Notes: generated by a model from the sequence alone, not told the origin. 56,299 bases of DNA from Clostridia bacterium (GCA_017959065.1 JAGDBK010000125.1:1-56299); one strand, 5' to 3'; positions 16,582 through 25,796 are shown, counted from the stretch's first letter. Numbers and translations are program-made.

Positions 16582-17472
16582 ATGAAACTGAACGATATCA
16601 ATATCAGGGATCCATTTATTCTGCCTTTAGGAGGGAAATACTACCTGTACGGAACCAGAGTCAGGTTTACGGAGGAATTTCCGTACGGATGGGGCGACCA
16701 GAGAGGATTTGATGTCTATGAGAGCGCCGATCTGATCAACTGGGACGGGCCGGTAAGCATTTTCGAAGCCGGAGGCGGATTCTGGGGTACATCGGAATTC
16801 TGGGCTCCGGAGATACATATTTACAGAGACAGATTCTATATGTTTGCTTCATTCATCTCCGAAAAAACGCGGCGCGGAACCAGCATACTCGTTTCGGACG
16901 ATCCGCGCGGTCCCTTCGAACCTGTCGTCAATCATTCCGTGACGCCGGCAGACTGGGATTGTCTTGACGGTACCCTTTATATCGACAGGCTCGGCAGACC
17001 TCATATCGTTTTCTGCCATGAATGGGTCCAGATCGGAACCGGAACGGTGTGCGAGGCACTGCTTTCCGATGATTTGTGCCGGGTTGTTTCGGAACCGCGG
17101 GTCCTGTGGTCTGCAACTGATTTCAAAAGAGACGTCAGCATTTCAGATGACAGCGACGCTTATATCACAGACGGACCTTTCCTTTTCAGGGACGCGTCAG
17201 GAGGCCTTTGCTGCCTTTGGGCCAGCTTTTCGGAGAAAGGTTACTGCGAACTTGTTTCCAGAAGCGACAGCGGGGAGATCGGCGGAAACTGGACAGTCTG
17301 TCAGGATCCGGTGACCGAAACCGACGGAGGTCACGGGATGTTATTCACAGATTTTTCGGGAAGGATCGATTTTATCATGCATCGGCCCAACAGGGCCGGA
17401 TCGGAAAGACCGGAGATCTATTCTTTTACGGAAACCCACGGAAGGTTCTCGATCGCTCCGCTTGAAAACTGA
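16582..17472 (+). CDS. Glycoside hydrolase family 43 protein
   Basis: 296 residues with no signal peptide, so probably intracellular. The five-bladed beta-propeller of GH43 is indicated by NIRDPFIL at the N-terminus with the catalytic base D10, the pKa-modulating D129 (CLDGTLYID) and the general acid E147 (FCHEWVQ). Known activities are beta-xylosidase and alpha-L-arabinofuranosidase acting on xylan or arabinan oligosaccharides. AAGGAG (10 bases upstream) supports the ATG at 16582; the open frame further upstream covers the sufC promoter and is rejected. The gene is convergent with the acetyltransferase/MFS pair, which may handle the released sugars. Confidence 0.85.
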   Translation: MKLNDINIRDPFILPLGGKYYLYGTRVRFTEEFPYGWGDQRGFDVYESADLINWDGPVSIFEAGGGFWGTSEFWAPEIHIYRDRFYMFASFISEKTRRGTSILVSDDPRGPFEPVVNHSVTPADWDCLDGTLYIDRLGRPHIVFCHEWVQIGTGTVCEALLSDDLCRVVSEPRVLWSATDFKRDVSISDDSDAYITDGPFLFRDASGGLCCLWASFSEKGYCELVSRSDSGEIGGNWTVCQDPVTETDGGHGMLFTDFSGRIDFIMHRPNRAGSERPEIYSFTETHGRFSIAPLEN

Positions 17473-17483
17473 TCCTGGGGGGA

Positions 17484-18092
17484 TCAGAGGACGATGTCGA
17501 TCTTCCTGTCTTTGTAATAGTATTCCATATCCCTGTCACTGATCTTCCTAGAGACTCTGCACGGGTCACCGAACGCGACCGAATTCGGAGGGATATCTCT
17601 TGTAACCACGCTTCCGGCGCCGATTACCGAGTTATCGCCTATGCAAACTCCCGGGATAACTATCACGCCAGCCCCGAGCCAGCAGTTTTTTCCGATGCGT
17701 ACAGGAGCATTGTACTGATACGCTTTTTCCCTCAGCGCCGGGCAAACAGGATGCCCGGCGGTGGCGATGGTAACATTCGGTCCGATCATGGTATGGTCGC
17801 CGACATAAATGTGCGTGTCGTCCACAAGTGTCAGATTGAAATTGGCGTAGACTTTTTCCCCAAAATGACAGTTTTTCCCGCCCCAGTTCGAGTGGAGCGG
17901 CGGTTCAATGTAACACCCTTCACCGATCTCGGCAAACATTTCTTTCAGAAGTTTGCTGCGAAGTTCTCCCTGAGACGGCCTAGTGCTGTTGTAATCATAC
18001 AGCTTTTCAAGACACTTTGCCTGGAGTTCGGATAATTCAGCGTCATCAGGCAGATATAGTCCTCCGCCGTGTATTCTTTCATAATCAATCAT
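17484..18092 (-). CDS. Sugar O-acetyltransferase (maltose/galactoside type)
   Basis: 202 residues of the left-handed beta-helix (hexapeptide repeat) acetyltransferase family, LacA/Maa/NodL branch. The N-terminal substrate helix region (LYDYNSTRPSQGE), the active-site histidine region IATAGHPVCP and the hexapeptide turns NCWLGAGVIVIPGVCIGDNSVIGAGSVV are all present. It transfers acetyl from acetyl-CoA to a sugar hydroxyl. It overlaps the upstream MFS gene by 8 bp and is therefore coupled to it, suggesting acetylation of a transported sugar, either for detoxification or excess disposal. The exact sugar cannot be told. Confidence 0.85.
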   Translation of the reverse strand: MIDYERIHGGGLYLPDDAELSELQAKCLEKLYDYNSTRPSQGELRSKLLKEMFAEIGEGCYIEPPLHSNWGGKNCHFGEKVYANFNLTLVDDTHIYVGDHTMIGPNVTIATAGHPVCPALREKAYQYNAPVRIGKNCWLGAGVIVIPGVCIGDNSVIGAGSVVTRDIPPNSVAFGDPCRVSRKISDRDMEYYYKDRKIDIVL

Positions 18093-19263
18093 GCTGATCG
18101 GTAACCTCTTTCCCTGAGATTTTTGAAATTACGGTTGCAATAATAAGCAGTACCGAGACTGCGAGGATGAAATACGGAAAAATCCACAAGCCCGCGCGTC
18201 TGGCAAATACCCCGAAAAGATTTGGGAATATCAGCGATCCCATACATGCCACAGCCATCTGGACCCCGATCACTGACTGGGAAACATCCCTTCCGAACAG
18301 TTTCGGCGTCAGATGCATAATATTCGGGAACAGAGGTCCTATTCCGAGTCCGGCCAGGAAGAGCCCCGTGGCGGAAACGGTGCCGGAAAGCGGTGCAAGC
18401 AGTATTACTGCCGCCGCGACCGTCAGTATTTCTCCGGCAGCTATAATCCTGCTGCTTCTAAGTTTGGCGGAGAGAAGTCCGGAAAGGAGCCTTCCTCCCG
18501 TAATGCCGGCATAATACAGAGTTACGGCTCTTGCAGCTGCATCAACTTCCATTCCTTTTTCATTGACGAGGAAAGTGCTTCCCCAAAGTCCGCATCCTAC
18601 CTCGAATGCGCATGCGGCCAAAAGTATCGCCAGCACGGGAATCACGCCTTTAAGCCTGAGAACTCCGGAGACGGACAGGGTCACAGGCTTTTTTTCTTCT
18701 TTATGTATGCCTTCACCTGTTTTTTTCCACAGCGGCAGGGAAACAGCAACAAGGATAAATATCGAAAATAATATCACAGAGACAAGGCGGTAGCCGGATC
18801 TCCAGTCACTTTCGTTTGACAGCGTAAGCGAAAGAAGGAAAGGGCTCGCTGTAACTCCGATACCGTAGAAGCAGTGCAGAAAATTCATCTGCATAGCGTT
18901 GTAATGAAGAGCCACATAATTGTTCAGCCCCGTATCGATTGCTCCGGCTCCGAATCCCAGAGGGAAAGCCAGTATGACGAAACAGACCAGGCTAGGAGAG
19001 AAAGACATCCCCGTCAGGGCAAGAGAGGTCATCGCCGTACTAACCGCAGTGACTCTGTATGTGCCGAATCTGTTTATCACCCTTCCGCTTAAAAGGCTTG
19101 ATAAAAACGTGCAGATCGAGACAGTGACGGTAACGAAGCTGGCATAGGAAATTGGCAGTCCGAATTCACTGTAGATTGCAGGCCAGGAAGTTCCGAATAC
19201 GGAATCCGGGAGTCCGAGACCTATGAAAGCGGCGTAAATAACTATCAGCAGCAAGGTCGCCAA
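18085..19263 (-). CDS. MFS transporter
   Basis: 392 residues with about twelve hydrophobic segments, no cleavable signal, and the arrangement of the sugar-porter/FucP-YbjJ-like group of the major facilitator superfamily (GLPDSVFGTSWPAIY in helix 1, GAGAIDTGLNNYVALHY after helix 4, where FucP-like proteins carry conserved polar residues). It starts with TTG at 19263, with AAGGA about 8 bases upstream. Its stop overlaps the acetyltransferase start, so the pair forms an operon. A sugar or drug substrate are both possible; the neighbourhood (GH43, sugar acetyltransferase) favours a sugar. Confidence 0.82.
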   Translation of the reverse strand: MATLLLIVIYAAFIGLGLPDSVFGTSWPAIYSEFGLPISYASFVTVTVSICTFLSSLLSGRVINRFGTYRVTAVSTAMTSLALTGMSFSPSLVCFVILAFPLGFGAGAIDTGLNNYVALHYNAMQMNFLHCFYGIGVTASPFLLSLTLSNESDWRSGYRLVSVILFSIFILVAVSLPLWKKTGEGIHKEEKKPVTLSVSGVLRLKGVIPVLAILLAACAFEVGCGLWGSTFLVNEKGMEVDAAARAVTLYYAGITGGRLLSGLLSAKLRSSRIIAAGEILTVAAAVILLAPLSGTVSATGLFLAGLGIGPLFPNIMHLTPKLFGRDVSQSVIGVQMAVACMGSLIFPNLFGVFARRAGLWIFPYFILAVSVLLIIATVISKISGKEVTDQHD

Positions 19264-19337
19264 TTTCTTTTCCTTCTTTTCTTTATCTATGTACTGCGGT
19301 CGGGGCGGTGCCGAATGGAAGACAAAAAATAAGATTA

Positions 19338-19366
19338 ATCCTATTATATCATTTTTTTGTTGTCAA
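19338..19366 (-). promoter_or_regulatory. Promoter of the MFS-acetyltransferase pair
   Basis: Minus strand TTGACA (19366-19361), 17-bp spacer and TAGGAT (19343-19338). A perfect TATAAT also lies here but only 12 bp from the -35 box. Confidence 0.6.
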
Positions 19367-19443
19367 GACATTTGGGACGGCCCGAATAATCACAATAATC
19401 ATTTCGTCGTTTCATAAAAACATCCGCTCATTTTCAATGGCTT

Positions 19444-19475
19444 TTCATAAAACCTTCACAATACGGTTGTAGAAT
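19444..19475 (+). promoter_or_regulatory. Pho-box-like promoter of htrA
   Basis: TTCATA (19444-19449) and TTCACA (19455-19460) form two direct repeats with an 11-bp period, 9 bp before a TAGAAT -10 box (19470-19475). This is the layout of PhoB/PhoP-activated promoters, where the repeats replace a -35 element. Another TTTCATAAAAA lies about 30 bp further upstream. Confidence 0.5.
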
Positions 19476-19550
19476 ACTGGCGAAATCAAAGAGGATTCCA
19501 CAACAGAATGCTCAAAAAATAGATCATGAGTACGAAAGGACGGTCGGATC

Positions 19551-20843
19551 ATGAATAACGGTTACGGAAACAACAATTATTATAACAGCGGAAGATACAG
19601 CAACAATTTCTCGTCTCCTCCTGAAAGAAATACCCCTGAACCCATAGTGATAGGCGGAGAACCGAAAAATCAGAGCAGCGGGAAAAACAAGAGGATCGGC
19701 GCAGGTACGATAGCTCTGATCCTGGTCTTCTGCATTCTGGTCTCTGCCGTGGTAGGCGCCGGGAGCAGTTACCTGACAAGCAGACTGCTGAATTCCGAGA
19801 AATCGGGCACACCGTCGGAGTCACAGTCACCGGCAGCGATAAAACCGACATCAGCCACAGTCATATATGAAAACGTATCCGCTTCGTCAGACAGCATAGA
19901 AGAAGGGTCTACCACCGCAGTCGCTGCCGCAGTCTCGGACTCTGTGGTGGAAATTGTGATCGAAAAGATCACGAGCTCGGCATTTTACGGACAACTCGTG
20001 GGTTCCGGCGCGGGAAGCGGAGTGGTCATCACTTCAGACGGATATATTGCCACCAACAATCATGTCATCGAAGATGCCAGCAATATCACCGTACGTATGA
20101 AGAACGGCGATATCTACAAGGCGGATCTGGTAAGCGCTGACGCGGAATCGGATCTTGCTCTTATAAAGGTCAGTCCGAAGGAAAGTCTGACTCCGGTGGT
20201 TTTTGCCGACAGCGATTCACTTAAGGTCGGACAGCAGGTCATCTGTATCGGTAATCCTCTCGGAACGCTTGGCGGAACAGTAACTTCCGGAATAATAAGC
20301 GCGCTTGACCGTGTCCTGACGATAGAAGGCAATAGAATGAAGCTCTTTCAGACGGACGCTGCGATCACTCCGGGCAATTCCGGCGGCGGGATCTTCAATA
20401 TGAAGGGTGAACTGGTTGGCATAGTGGACGCGAAATCGGTCGGTACCGATGTCGAAGGACTTGGCTACGCGATTCCTTCCTCCACCGCAAAAAAGGTGCT
20501 CGGTGAACTGTTAGAGTACGGATATGTCCGCGGAAGGATAGATCTGGGGCTGACATACGTGGACATCGACAACAGGATCACGGCAATGTATTACAGAGTG
20601 GATTCACTCGGCTGTTACATAATATCCTCTGAATATTCCGATGAACTGAAGCAGGGGGACAGGATAATCGCAGTAAACGACAAGGAAGTCAGTTATTCCA
20701 GTGACATAAAGGACATAAAAGAAGATCTGAATGTCGGTGACGTTGTAAAGATCACCGTCGTGAGGGACGGGCAGAACATCGATGTGAATCTGGTCTGTCA
20801 TGAAAAAGTCCAGGAAGGTAAAAACATCAATTTCGAAACCTGA
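19551..20843 (+). CDS. htrA: HtrA-like S1C serine protease with PDZ domain
   Basis: 430 residues. A polar, Asn/Gly/Tyr-rich cytoplasmic N-terminus (1-48) precedes one transmembrane helix (about 51-73), a linker, the trypsin-like domain (about 120-320) and one PDZ domain (about 335-425). The catalytic triad is H171 (ATNNHVIE), D201 (ESDLALI) and S277 (PGNSGGG). Such membrane-anchored proteases degrade misfolded proteins on the outer side of the membrane during envelope stress. It is preceded by a Pho-box-like promoter and followed by a response-regulator/kinase pair that may control it. The ATG is preceded by AAAGGA. Confidence 0.93.
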   Translation: MNNGYGNNNYYNSGRYSNNFSSPPERNTPEPIVIGGEPKNQSSGKNKRIGAGTIALILVFCILVSAVVGAGSSYLTSRLLNSEKSGTPSESQSPAAIKPTSATVIYENVSASSDSIEEGSTTAVAAAVSDSVVEIVIEKITSSAFYGQLVGSGAGSGVVITSDGYIATNNHVIEDASNITVRMKNGDIYKADLVSADAESDLALIKVSPKESLTPVVFADSDSLKVGQQVICIGNPLGTLGGTVTSGIISALDRVLTIEGNRMKLFQTDAAITPGNSGGGIFNMKGELVGIVDAKSVGTDVEGLGYAIPSSTAKKVLGELLEYGYVRGRIDLGLTYVDIDNRITAMYYRVDSLGCYIISSEYSDELKQGDRIIAVNDKEVSYSSDIKDIKEDLNVGDVVKITVVRDGQNIDVNLVCHEKVQEGKNINFET

Positions 20844-20866
20844 CAAGTTTCGTCTCCTAATTGATC

Positions 20867-20900
20867 GGTGCGGTCGGCGCTTTTGCCCGGCCGCACCGGC
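20867..20900 (+). terminator. Hairpin after htrA
   Basis: GGTGCGGTCGG (20867-20877) pairs with CCGGCCGCACC (20887-20897), with one G-T pair. No uridine tract follows, so termination strength is uncertain. Confidence 0.5.
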
Positions 20901-20988
20901 GTTTCCGGCAGAATGCGGTGGATCATCCTTAGCGGTCTCCGTTTTCCGGGCAGATACCGTTCCGCGTTTTTCATCGTATTTCTTAATA

Positions 20989-21017
20989 TTGCAATGAAAA
21001 ACCAGTTATATTATAAT
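20989..21017 (+). promoter_or_regulatory. Promoter of the two-component system
   Basis: TTGCAA (20989-20994), 17-bp spacer, TATAAT (21012-21017). The leader is about 50 nt. Confidence 0.75.
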
Positions 21018-21076
21018 TGTTTACGGAACAAGCCGCTTCAGTTTGAAGAATCATTTTTTAGTACGGTGGTGCGAAG

Positions 21077-21763
21077 ATGTACAAGATTCTGGTCGTTGAC
21101 GATGAGGAAAAAATCCGCAGGCTGATAACAAAATATGCGGAATTCGAAGGACATGAGACGGTCGAGGCAGCCGACGGCATGGAGGCGGTCCGCGTCTGCA
21201 GGGAAAACAAATTCGATATTATTATCATGGATATAATGATGCCGGAACTGGACGGGTTCTCTGCTTGCCGGGAGATCAAGAAATTTACAGACACCCCTAT
21301 CCTTATGCTGTCGGCAAGAGGGGAAGAGTATGACAGGATAAACGGGTTCGAGCTCGGGATAGACGATTATGTCGTCAAACCTTTCTCACCGAAAGAACTC
21401 ATGCTGAGAATAGAGGCGATAATGAAAAGGGTCCGTTCTCAGGCGCCGGCGGAACCAGACAAAAACGAGATATTCGAATACAGCGGACTGAAAGTCGACA
21501 TTACAGCGAGAATAGTCTACGTTGACGGGAAAAAGGTAGACATGTCCCCGAAGGAATACGATCTTCTGTTTTATATGATAAAAAACAAGAATATCGCACT
21601 GTCCAGAGAAAAACTGATCAGCGAAGTGTGGGGATATGATTTTTACGGCGATGACAGGACTCTCGATACGCATATCAAGCTTCTGAGACACGATCTCGGA
21701 GATTACAGCACTCTCATCGTTACGCTCCGCGGTGTAGGCTACAGGTTTGATATAAATGGCTGA
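21077..21763 (+). CDS. OmpR/PhoP-family response regulator
   Basis: 228 residues: receiver domain (1-120) with the acidic pocket (VVDDEEK), phosphoacceptor D52 (IIIMDIMMPELDG), T/S at LMLSARGE and K in DDYVVKPFSPKEL; then a winged-helix DNA-binding domain (about 130-228) with MSPKEYDLLFYMIKN and TLDTHIKLLRHDLG. It is coupled to the kinase gene by an 8-bp overlap. The closest well-known relatives are PhoP and similar Bacillota regulators, but the signal cannot be deduced. The Pho-box-like repeats before htrA are candidate binding sites. Confidence 0.92.
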   Translation: MYKILVVDDEEKIRRLITKYAEFEGHETVEAADGMEAVRVCRENKFDIIIMDIMMPELDGFSACREIKKFTDTPILMLSARGEEYDRINGFELGIDDYVVKPFSPKELMLRIEAIMKRVRSQAPAEPDKNEIFEYSGLKVDITARIVYVDGKKVDMSPKEYDLLFYMIKNKNIALSREKLISEVWGYDFYGDDRTLDTHIKLLRHDLGDYSTLIVTLRGVGYRFDING

Positions 21764-23267
21764 GGGGACGGCCGCCGGGGTGGGCATGAACACCTCTGAA
21801 AAGAACAGGGCTGCGGAGCAGAACCGGGGGAAGAGAAAACCGTACCTTTCAATACAGATAATTTTATATTTTTCCATGTTTGCTGCTTTCGTCATTTTTG
21901 TAGTATGGCTTTTCCAGATAGTTTTCCTTGAGAATTTTTACAGATCCGCCCGGTTCTCTGATCTGAACAAAGTCGCTCACGCCGTTACCTCAAAGCTGGA
22001 CAGCGGGTCGCTTGAGAGCGAGATCGAGTTTCTTGCCCTGGAGAATCAGGTCTGTATAATTGTATATGACAGCAGCGGCAAACAGGCCGCATCGTGCGAT
22101 GTTCTCGAAAGCTGTCTGATTCACCATACCGACTCGGATACGATCAGCAACTTTTACGCAAAGGCAAAAGAAGAGGGCGGACAGAACATCACTACGATAA
22201 AGAGAGAGGGTTTTGTATCGGAAGAAGGCAAGGCCCTGGGAGAATCCGTCGTACTGACCAGAATAGTCAGATCAGGCACGGGAAAAGAATACATTCTGGT
22301 CCTCAACGCCCAGCTGATACCTGTCGTCTCGACTTTGAACACCATGCAAGGGCTGATGATCTGGATCTCGGCCTTGGTTATTATTTCAGGAATACTGTTT
22401 GCTCTGCTTATTATAAGGCAGGTATCGGGACCGATATCCAAGCTCAGCCGTTCTTCCCGCCTTCTGGCAAAAGGGGACTATGACGCGGACTTTACCGTCT
22501 CGCGGGGATGCCATGAAGTCGGAGAGCTCGGCGACGCGCTCGCATATGCAGCGAGGGAAATATCAAAGACAGACAGGATGCAGAAGGAGCTCATAGCGAA
22601 CATTTCCCATGATCTGAGGACTCCGCTCACCCTGATCAAAGGCTACGGCGAGGTCATGAGAGATATTCCCGGAGAAATGACACCCGAAAATATGCAGGTA
22701 ATAATTGACGAGACCGAGAGGCTCAGTTCGCTTGTCAACGATCTCGTGGATATCTCGAAGATACAGTCCGGAGCAGTCTCACTTGAACTAACGGATTTCG
22801 ATCTGGGAGAAGTAACTCTCGAGACTATGGGCAGATACAGGAAACTGATCGAAAAAGACGGTTACGTCATAAACTGTTCCTGTGAAAAGGACCTGCCGGT
22901 CAGGGCGGATAAAACGAGGATACTTCAGGTTATTTACAATCTGATTAACAACGCGATCAACTATACGGGCAATGACAAAATGATCGACGTGAAGGTATAC
23001 GGCCGCGACGGTGAGGCGGTGTTCGAGGTCACGGATACCGGCGATGGAATAGAACCTGACAAGCTGGACCTTATCTGGGACAGGTACTACAAGGTTGACA
23101 AGGTCCATAAACGCGCGGCTGTCGGAACGGGACTCGGACTGTCGATCGTAAAGAACAATCTGTCGATCCACGGTGCGAAATACGGAGTCATAAGCTCTCC
23201 CGGAGAAGGAAGCACGTTCTGGTTCTCTCTCGGAATTGAAAGCGCAGGAGAAGATGGTTCCCGCTAA
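21756..23267 (+). CDS. PhoR-like sensor histidine kinase
   Basis: 503 residues: cytoplasmic N-terminus, first transmembrane helix (about 32-55), extracellular sensor of about 150 residues, second helix (about 200-225), HAMP domain, dimerisation domain with H285 (NISHDLRTPLTLIKGYGEV), and a catalytic domain with the N box (NLINNAINYTG), DTGDGIEPDKL and GTGLGLSIVKN. It phosphorylates the regulator encoded just upstream. The ATG at 21756 overlaps the regulator stop; an internal ATG at 21786 is a less likely start. The sensor domain has no recognised ligand motif. Confidence 0.92.
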   Translation: MAEGTAAGVGMNTSEKNRAAEQNRGKRKPYLSIQIILYFSMFAAFVIFVVWLFQIVFLENFYRSARFSDLNKVAHAVTSKLDSGSLESEIEFLALENQVCIIVYDSSGKQAASCDVLESCLIHHTDSDTISNFYAKAKEEGGQNITTIKREGFVSEEGKALGESVVLTRIVRSGTGKEYILVLNAQLIPVVSTLNTMQGLMIWISALVIISGILFALLIIRQVSGPISKLSRSSRLLAKGDYDADFTVSRGCHEVGELGDALAYAAREISKTDRMQKELIANISHDLRTPLTLIKGYGEVMRDIPGEMTPENMQVIIDETERLSSLVNDLVDISKIQSGAVSLELTDFDLGEVTLETMGRYRKLIEKDGYVINCSCEKDLPVRADKTRILQVIYNLINNAINYTGNDKMIDVKVYGRDGEAVFEVTDTGDGIEPDKLDLIWDRYYKVDKVHKRAAVGTGLGLSIVKNNLSIHGAKYGVISSPGEGSTFWFSLGIESAGEDGSR

Positions 23268-23343
23268 GATTTTAAAGATAATAACAAAGAATGATCCGGT
23301 TCGGAAGGAGAGGAGGAAGGCGTCTTCGCCGGTCGCGAAATGA
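23254..23343 (+). CDS. Possible basic 29-residue small protein
   Basis: An ATG at 23254 opens a 29-codon frame (start MVPAKILKIITKNDP, end RRKASSPVAK) with nine Lys/Arg in its second half and strongly basic overall. It overlaps the kinase gene end by 14 bp and its stop overlaps the helicase start in the pattern ATGA (23340-23343). AGGAG lies only about 3 bases before its ATG, close for a ribosome binding site. The helicase itself has no well-spaced site of its own, so coupling through this frame is plausible. It could also be chance. Confidence 0.35.
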   Translation: MVPAKILKIITKNDPVRKERRKASSPVAK

Positions 23344-25754
23344 AAACAGAAGGCAAAAACAGTATCTGCGTTTCCGTGAGCGAGCTGATCAGGTTTTCCT
23401 CTCTCGCCGGTGACATCGATCTGAGAAGAGGCTTTTCCTTTATGCGTGACCCTGACGGGGACAGGCGCGATCCCGATGATGCTCAGACCCCGCGGAAGAG
23501 AATAAAACTGGAACACACATTTGTTACGGGGGACTTGAACGTTACTGTCTCTGATACAGCGGAAAGGATCTCCCTTGATGAAGGCACCATTTTGGTAGAA
23601 ACAGTCAGGGTAATACGCGGGGAACCTTCACAAATAGATGATTCGATCCACAATATGATCTTTGCCGAAGCCGAGATGTACGGTTTTTTATTTTCTCGGA
23701 CAAACAAAGCGGAAAGAGCGGATATTGTTCTTACATACATATCAACTGCTTCAGGAAGAAGATTCAGATCGGTTCGGCATCTCAGTGCGGAGGAACTTGA
23801 TGAAAGGGCAAACGGATTGTTGGAAAGGGCCATGCCCTTTTTTCACATTGCTCTTGAGATAAAGGAAAATGTACCTGCTCAGCTTTACGGGGCGGCATTT
23901 CCGTACGAAAGCAAACGTTCCGGCCAAAAGGATCTCGTCACTAGGGCATACGAGACTATTGTAAAGGGGAAAAGACTGTTTGCCGAGGCTCCGACAGGGA
24001 CCGGCAAAACGATATGCGCTCTTTTCCCCGCCTTGAAAGCGGTCGCGACCGGACATGCCGACAAGGTGTTTTATTTTTGCGCCAAGAGCACGATTGTCAG
24101 CCAGGCCATAGAAGCGGCGCAAAGTTTGGGTTCCCGGGACATGAGGATCATCTCGCTTTCGGCAAGAGGGAAAATGTGTTCTTCCGTTACGAAGCCGGTC
24201 CCGGGCAGATCTTTCGAAGCATGCAATCCGGATCGTTGCCCGGTTGCCGGAGGTCATTTTAACAGGAGCAGAGATGCGCTCTTCGAGCTCCTTTCAAAGC
24301 ACCGGGCCTACACTTCTGAGCTTATATCGGAAACCGCTGCCAGATTCCGCGTGTGCCCTTATGAACTTTCGCTGGATCTTTCGGAATTCTGTACGGTAGT
24401 CATATGCGACTACAACTATCTGTTCAGCCCGCAGGTCAGGCTCAGAAGATATTTCAGCGGAAACTCAAGGAGGACGGTCTTTGAAGAAGAAAGGTATCTG
24501 TTTCTGATTGACGAGGCCCATAATCTTGTTTCAAGAGGCAGAGAGATGTATTCTGCTGAGATCTCGACTTTCCGGGAACTGCCGGTTTCTTGCGGCAAAG
24601 CCGTAACGGAATCCGCGGAAATGATGAACAGGGCTCTGAAAGAGCTTTCCGAAGCGGCTGGCGAATCCTCGGAAGTGGCCGGGCCGGAGGGAAGCGAAAT
24701 CGTTCACCGGGCAGGGATCGTTCCGAACCTTCCCGACGGGTTCGTTGTCGCCGTGGAAGGCTTCCTGAACGCCGTATCCGCTTCCATGCGCAGCGGGACC
24801 GAACTGACCGAGGAGATTTATGACAGATATTCCGCTGCAGAGTCATTTCTTGATCTCGCACATTCTCTCGATGACGCTTTTTCGGTTTTCACGGAGGCGA
24901 TCGGGGAAAAAATCAAATGCAGGATAATATGTCTTGATCCGAGCCGAAGGCTGTCAGAGTGCATGGATCTCGGACAGTCATCCATCCTGTTTTCCGCAAC
25001 GCTGTCTCCTATGGATTACTATATCAATGTGCTCTCGGGTCCGGGCACAGCCGAATCCGAAGTTATTGATTCTCCCTTCCCGGCTGAAAACCTGGCTGTA
25101 TTCGTCGCCGACAGGTTCAGTACCCGCTTTTCGGACAGAGAGATTTCTTCAAATGCTCTGGCGGATATGATCGCCGCGGCTGCAGGAGCAAGGAAGGGCA
25201 ATTACATCGCTTTTTTTCCGTCATATTCATATATGGAAACCGCGTACGGAAAGTTCAGAAAGAGATATCCCAATGTCATTTCCGTTATACAGTCAAGAAA
25301 TTCCAGCACCGAAGACAGAAGAAGATTTCTGAATTCATTTTCTGATGACGGAGAGAGAAGAGTGTTTTTCTGTGTGCTCGGGGGAATATACTCCGAGGGG
25401 ATCGATCTCGCCGGAGGCAGACTAATAGGGGCGATCATTATCGGAGTGGGGACCGGGCAGATGACGAGCGAGAGGAATGTCCTTTTAGAATACTATGAAA
25501 ACAAATACGAGTCCGGCTTTGACTATGCATATACATTTCCGGGTATGAACAGGGTGCTTCAGGCGGCAGGCAGGGTCATCAGAAGCGGAGAGGACAGGGG
25601 AATAATCGTCCTGATAGATGACAGGTATGCTGAACAGCGGTATCTTGGTCTGTTCCCTTCCCACTGGAAAAATATCAGATTTGTCGGGGATGCGGAGTCC
25701 CTCAGAGAAGCTGCAAAGCGATTCTGGAAGTCATTTGATAAGAATGAGGAATGA
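23340..25754 (+). CDS. Rad3/XPD-like Fe-S DNA helicase (DinG-related)
   Basis: 804 residues. Walker A is APTGTGKT (217-224) and the DEAH box is at 391-394 (FLIDEAHNLV). Four cysteines between them, starting with C280 (GKMCSS), then EACNPDRCPVAGG and FRVCPYE, match the 4Fe-4S cluster of XPD/Rad3 helicases. The C-terminal helicase half contains GGIYSEGIDLAG and QAAGRVIRSGEDRG. In Bacillota relatives the first 190 residues are a PD-(D/E)XK nuclease; here that region aligns in outline but the catalytic residues look lost. The family unwinds DNA 5' to 3' in repair. Start at 23340 is inferred from coupling with the preceding small frame. Confidence 0.85.
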   Translation: MKTEGKNSICVSVSELIRFSSLAGDIDLRRGFSFMRDPDGDRRDPDDAQTPRKRIKLEHTFVTGDLNVTVSDTAERISLDEGTILVETVRVIRGEPSQIDDSIHNMIFAEAEMYGFLFSRTNKAERADIVLTYISTASGRRFRSVRHLSAEELDERANGLLERAMPFFHIALEIKENVPAQLYGAAFPYESKRSGQKDLVTRAYETIVKGKRLFAEAPTGTGKTICALFPALKAVATGHADKVFYFCAKSTIVSQAIEAAQSLGSRDMRIISLSARGKMCSSVTKPVPGRSFEACNPDRCPVAGGHFNRSRDALFELLSKHRAYTSELISETAARFRVCPYELSLDLSEFCTVVICDYNYLFSPQVRLRRYFSGNSRRTVFEEERYLFLIDEAHNLVSRGREMYSAEISTFRELPVSCGKAVTESAEMMNRALKELSEAAGESSEVAGPEGSEIVHRAGIVPNLPDGFVVAVEGFLNAVSASMRSGTELTEEIYDRYSAAESFLDLAHSLDDAFSVFTEAIGEKIKCRIICLDPSRRLSECMDLGQSSILFSATLSPMDYYINVLSGPGTAESEVIDSPFPAENLAVFVADRFSTRFSDREISSNALADMIAAAAGARKGNYIAFFPSYSYMETAYGKFRKRYPNVISVIQSRNSSTEDRRRFLNSFSDDGERRVFFCVLGGIYSEGIDLAGGRLIGAIIIGVGTGQMTSERNVLLEYYENKYESGFDYAYTFPGMNRVLQAAGRVIRSGEDRGIIVLIDDRYAEQRYLGLFPSHWKNIRFVGDAESLREAAKRFWKSFDKNEE

Positions 25755-25796
25755 CCGCCGGTTTTCCGGATTTAAATGCCGCGGTCTGCTTAAGAT

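Noticed and set aside
19343..19348. TATAAT as the -10 box of the MFS gene
   Set aside because: It is only 12 bp from TTGACA; TAGGAT five bases further gives the normal 17-bp spacer.
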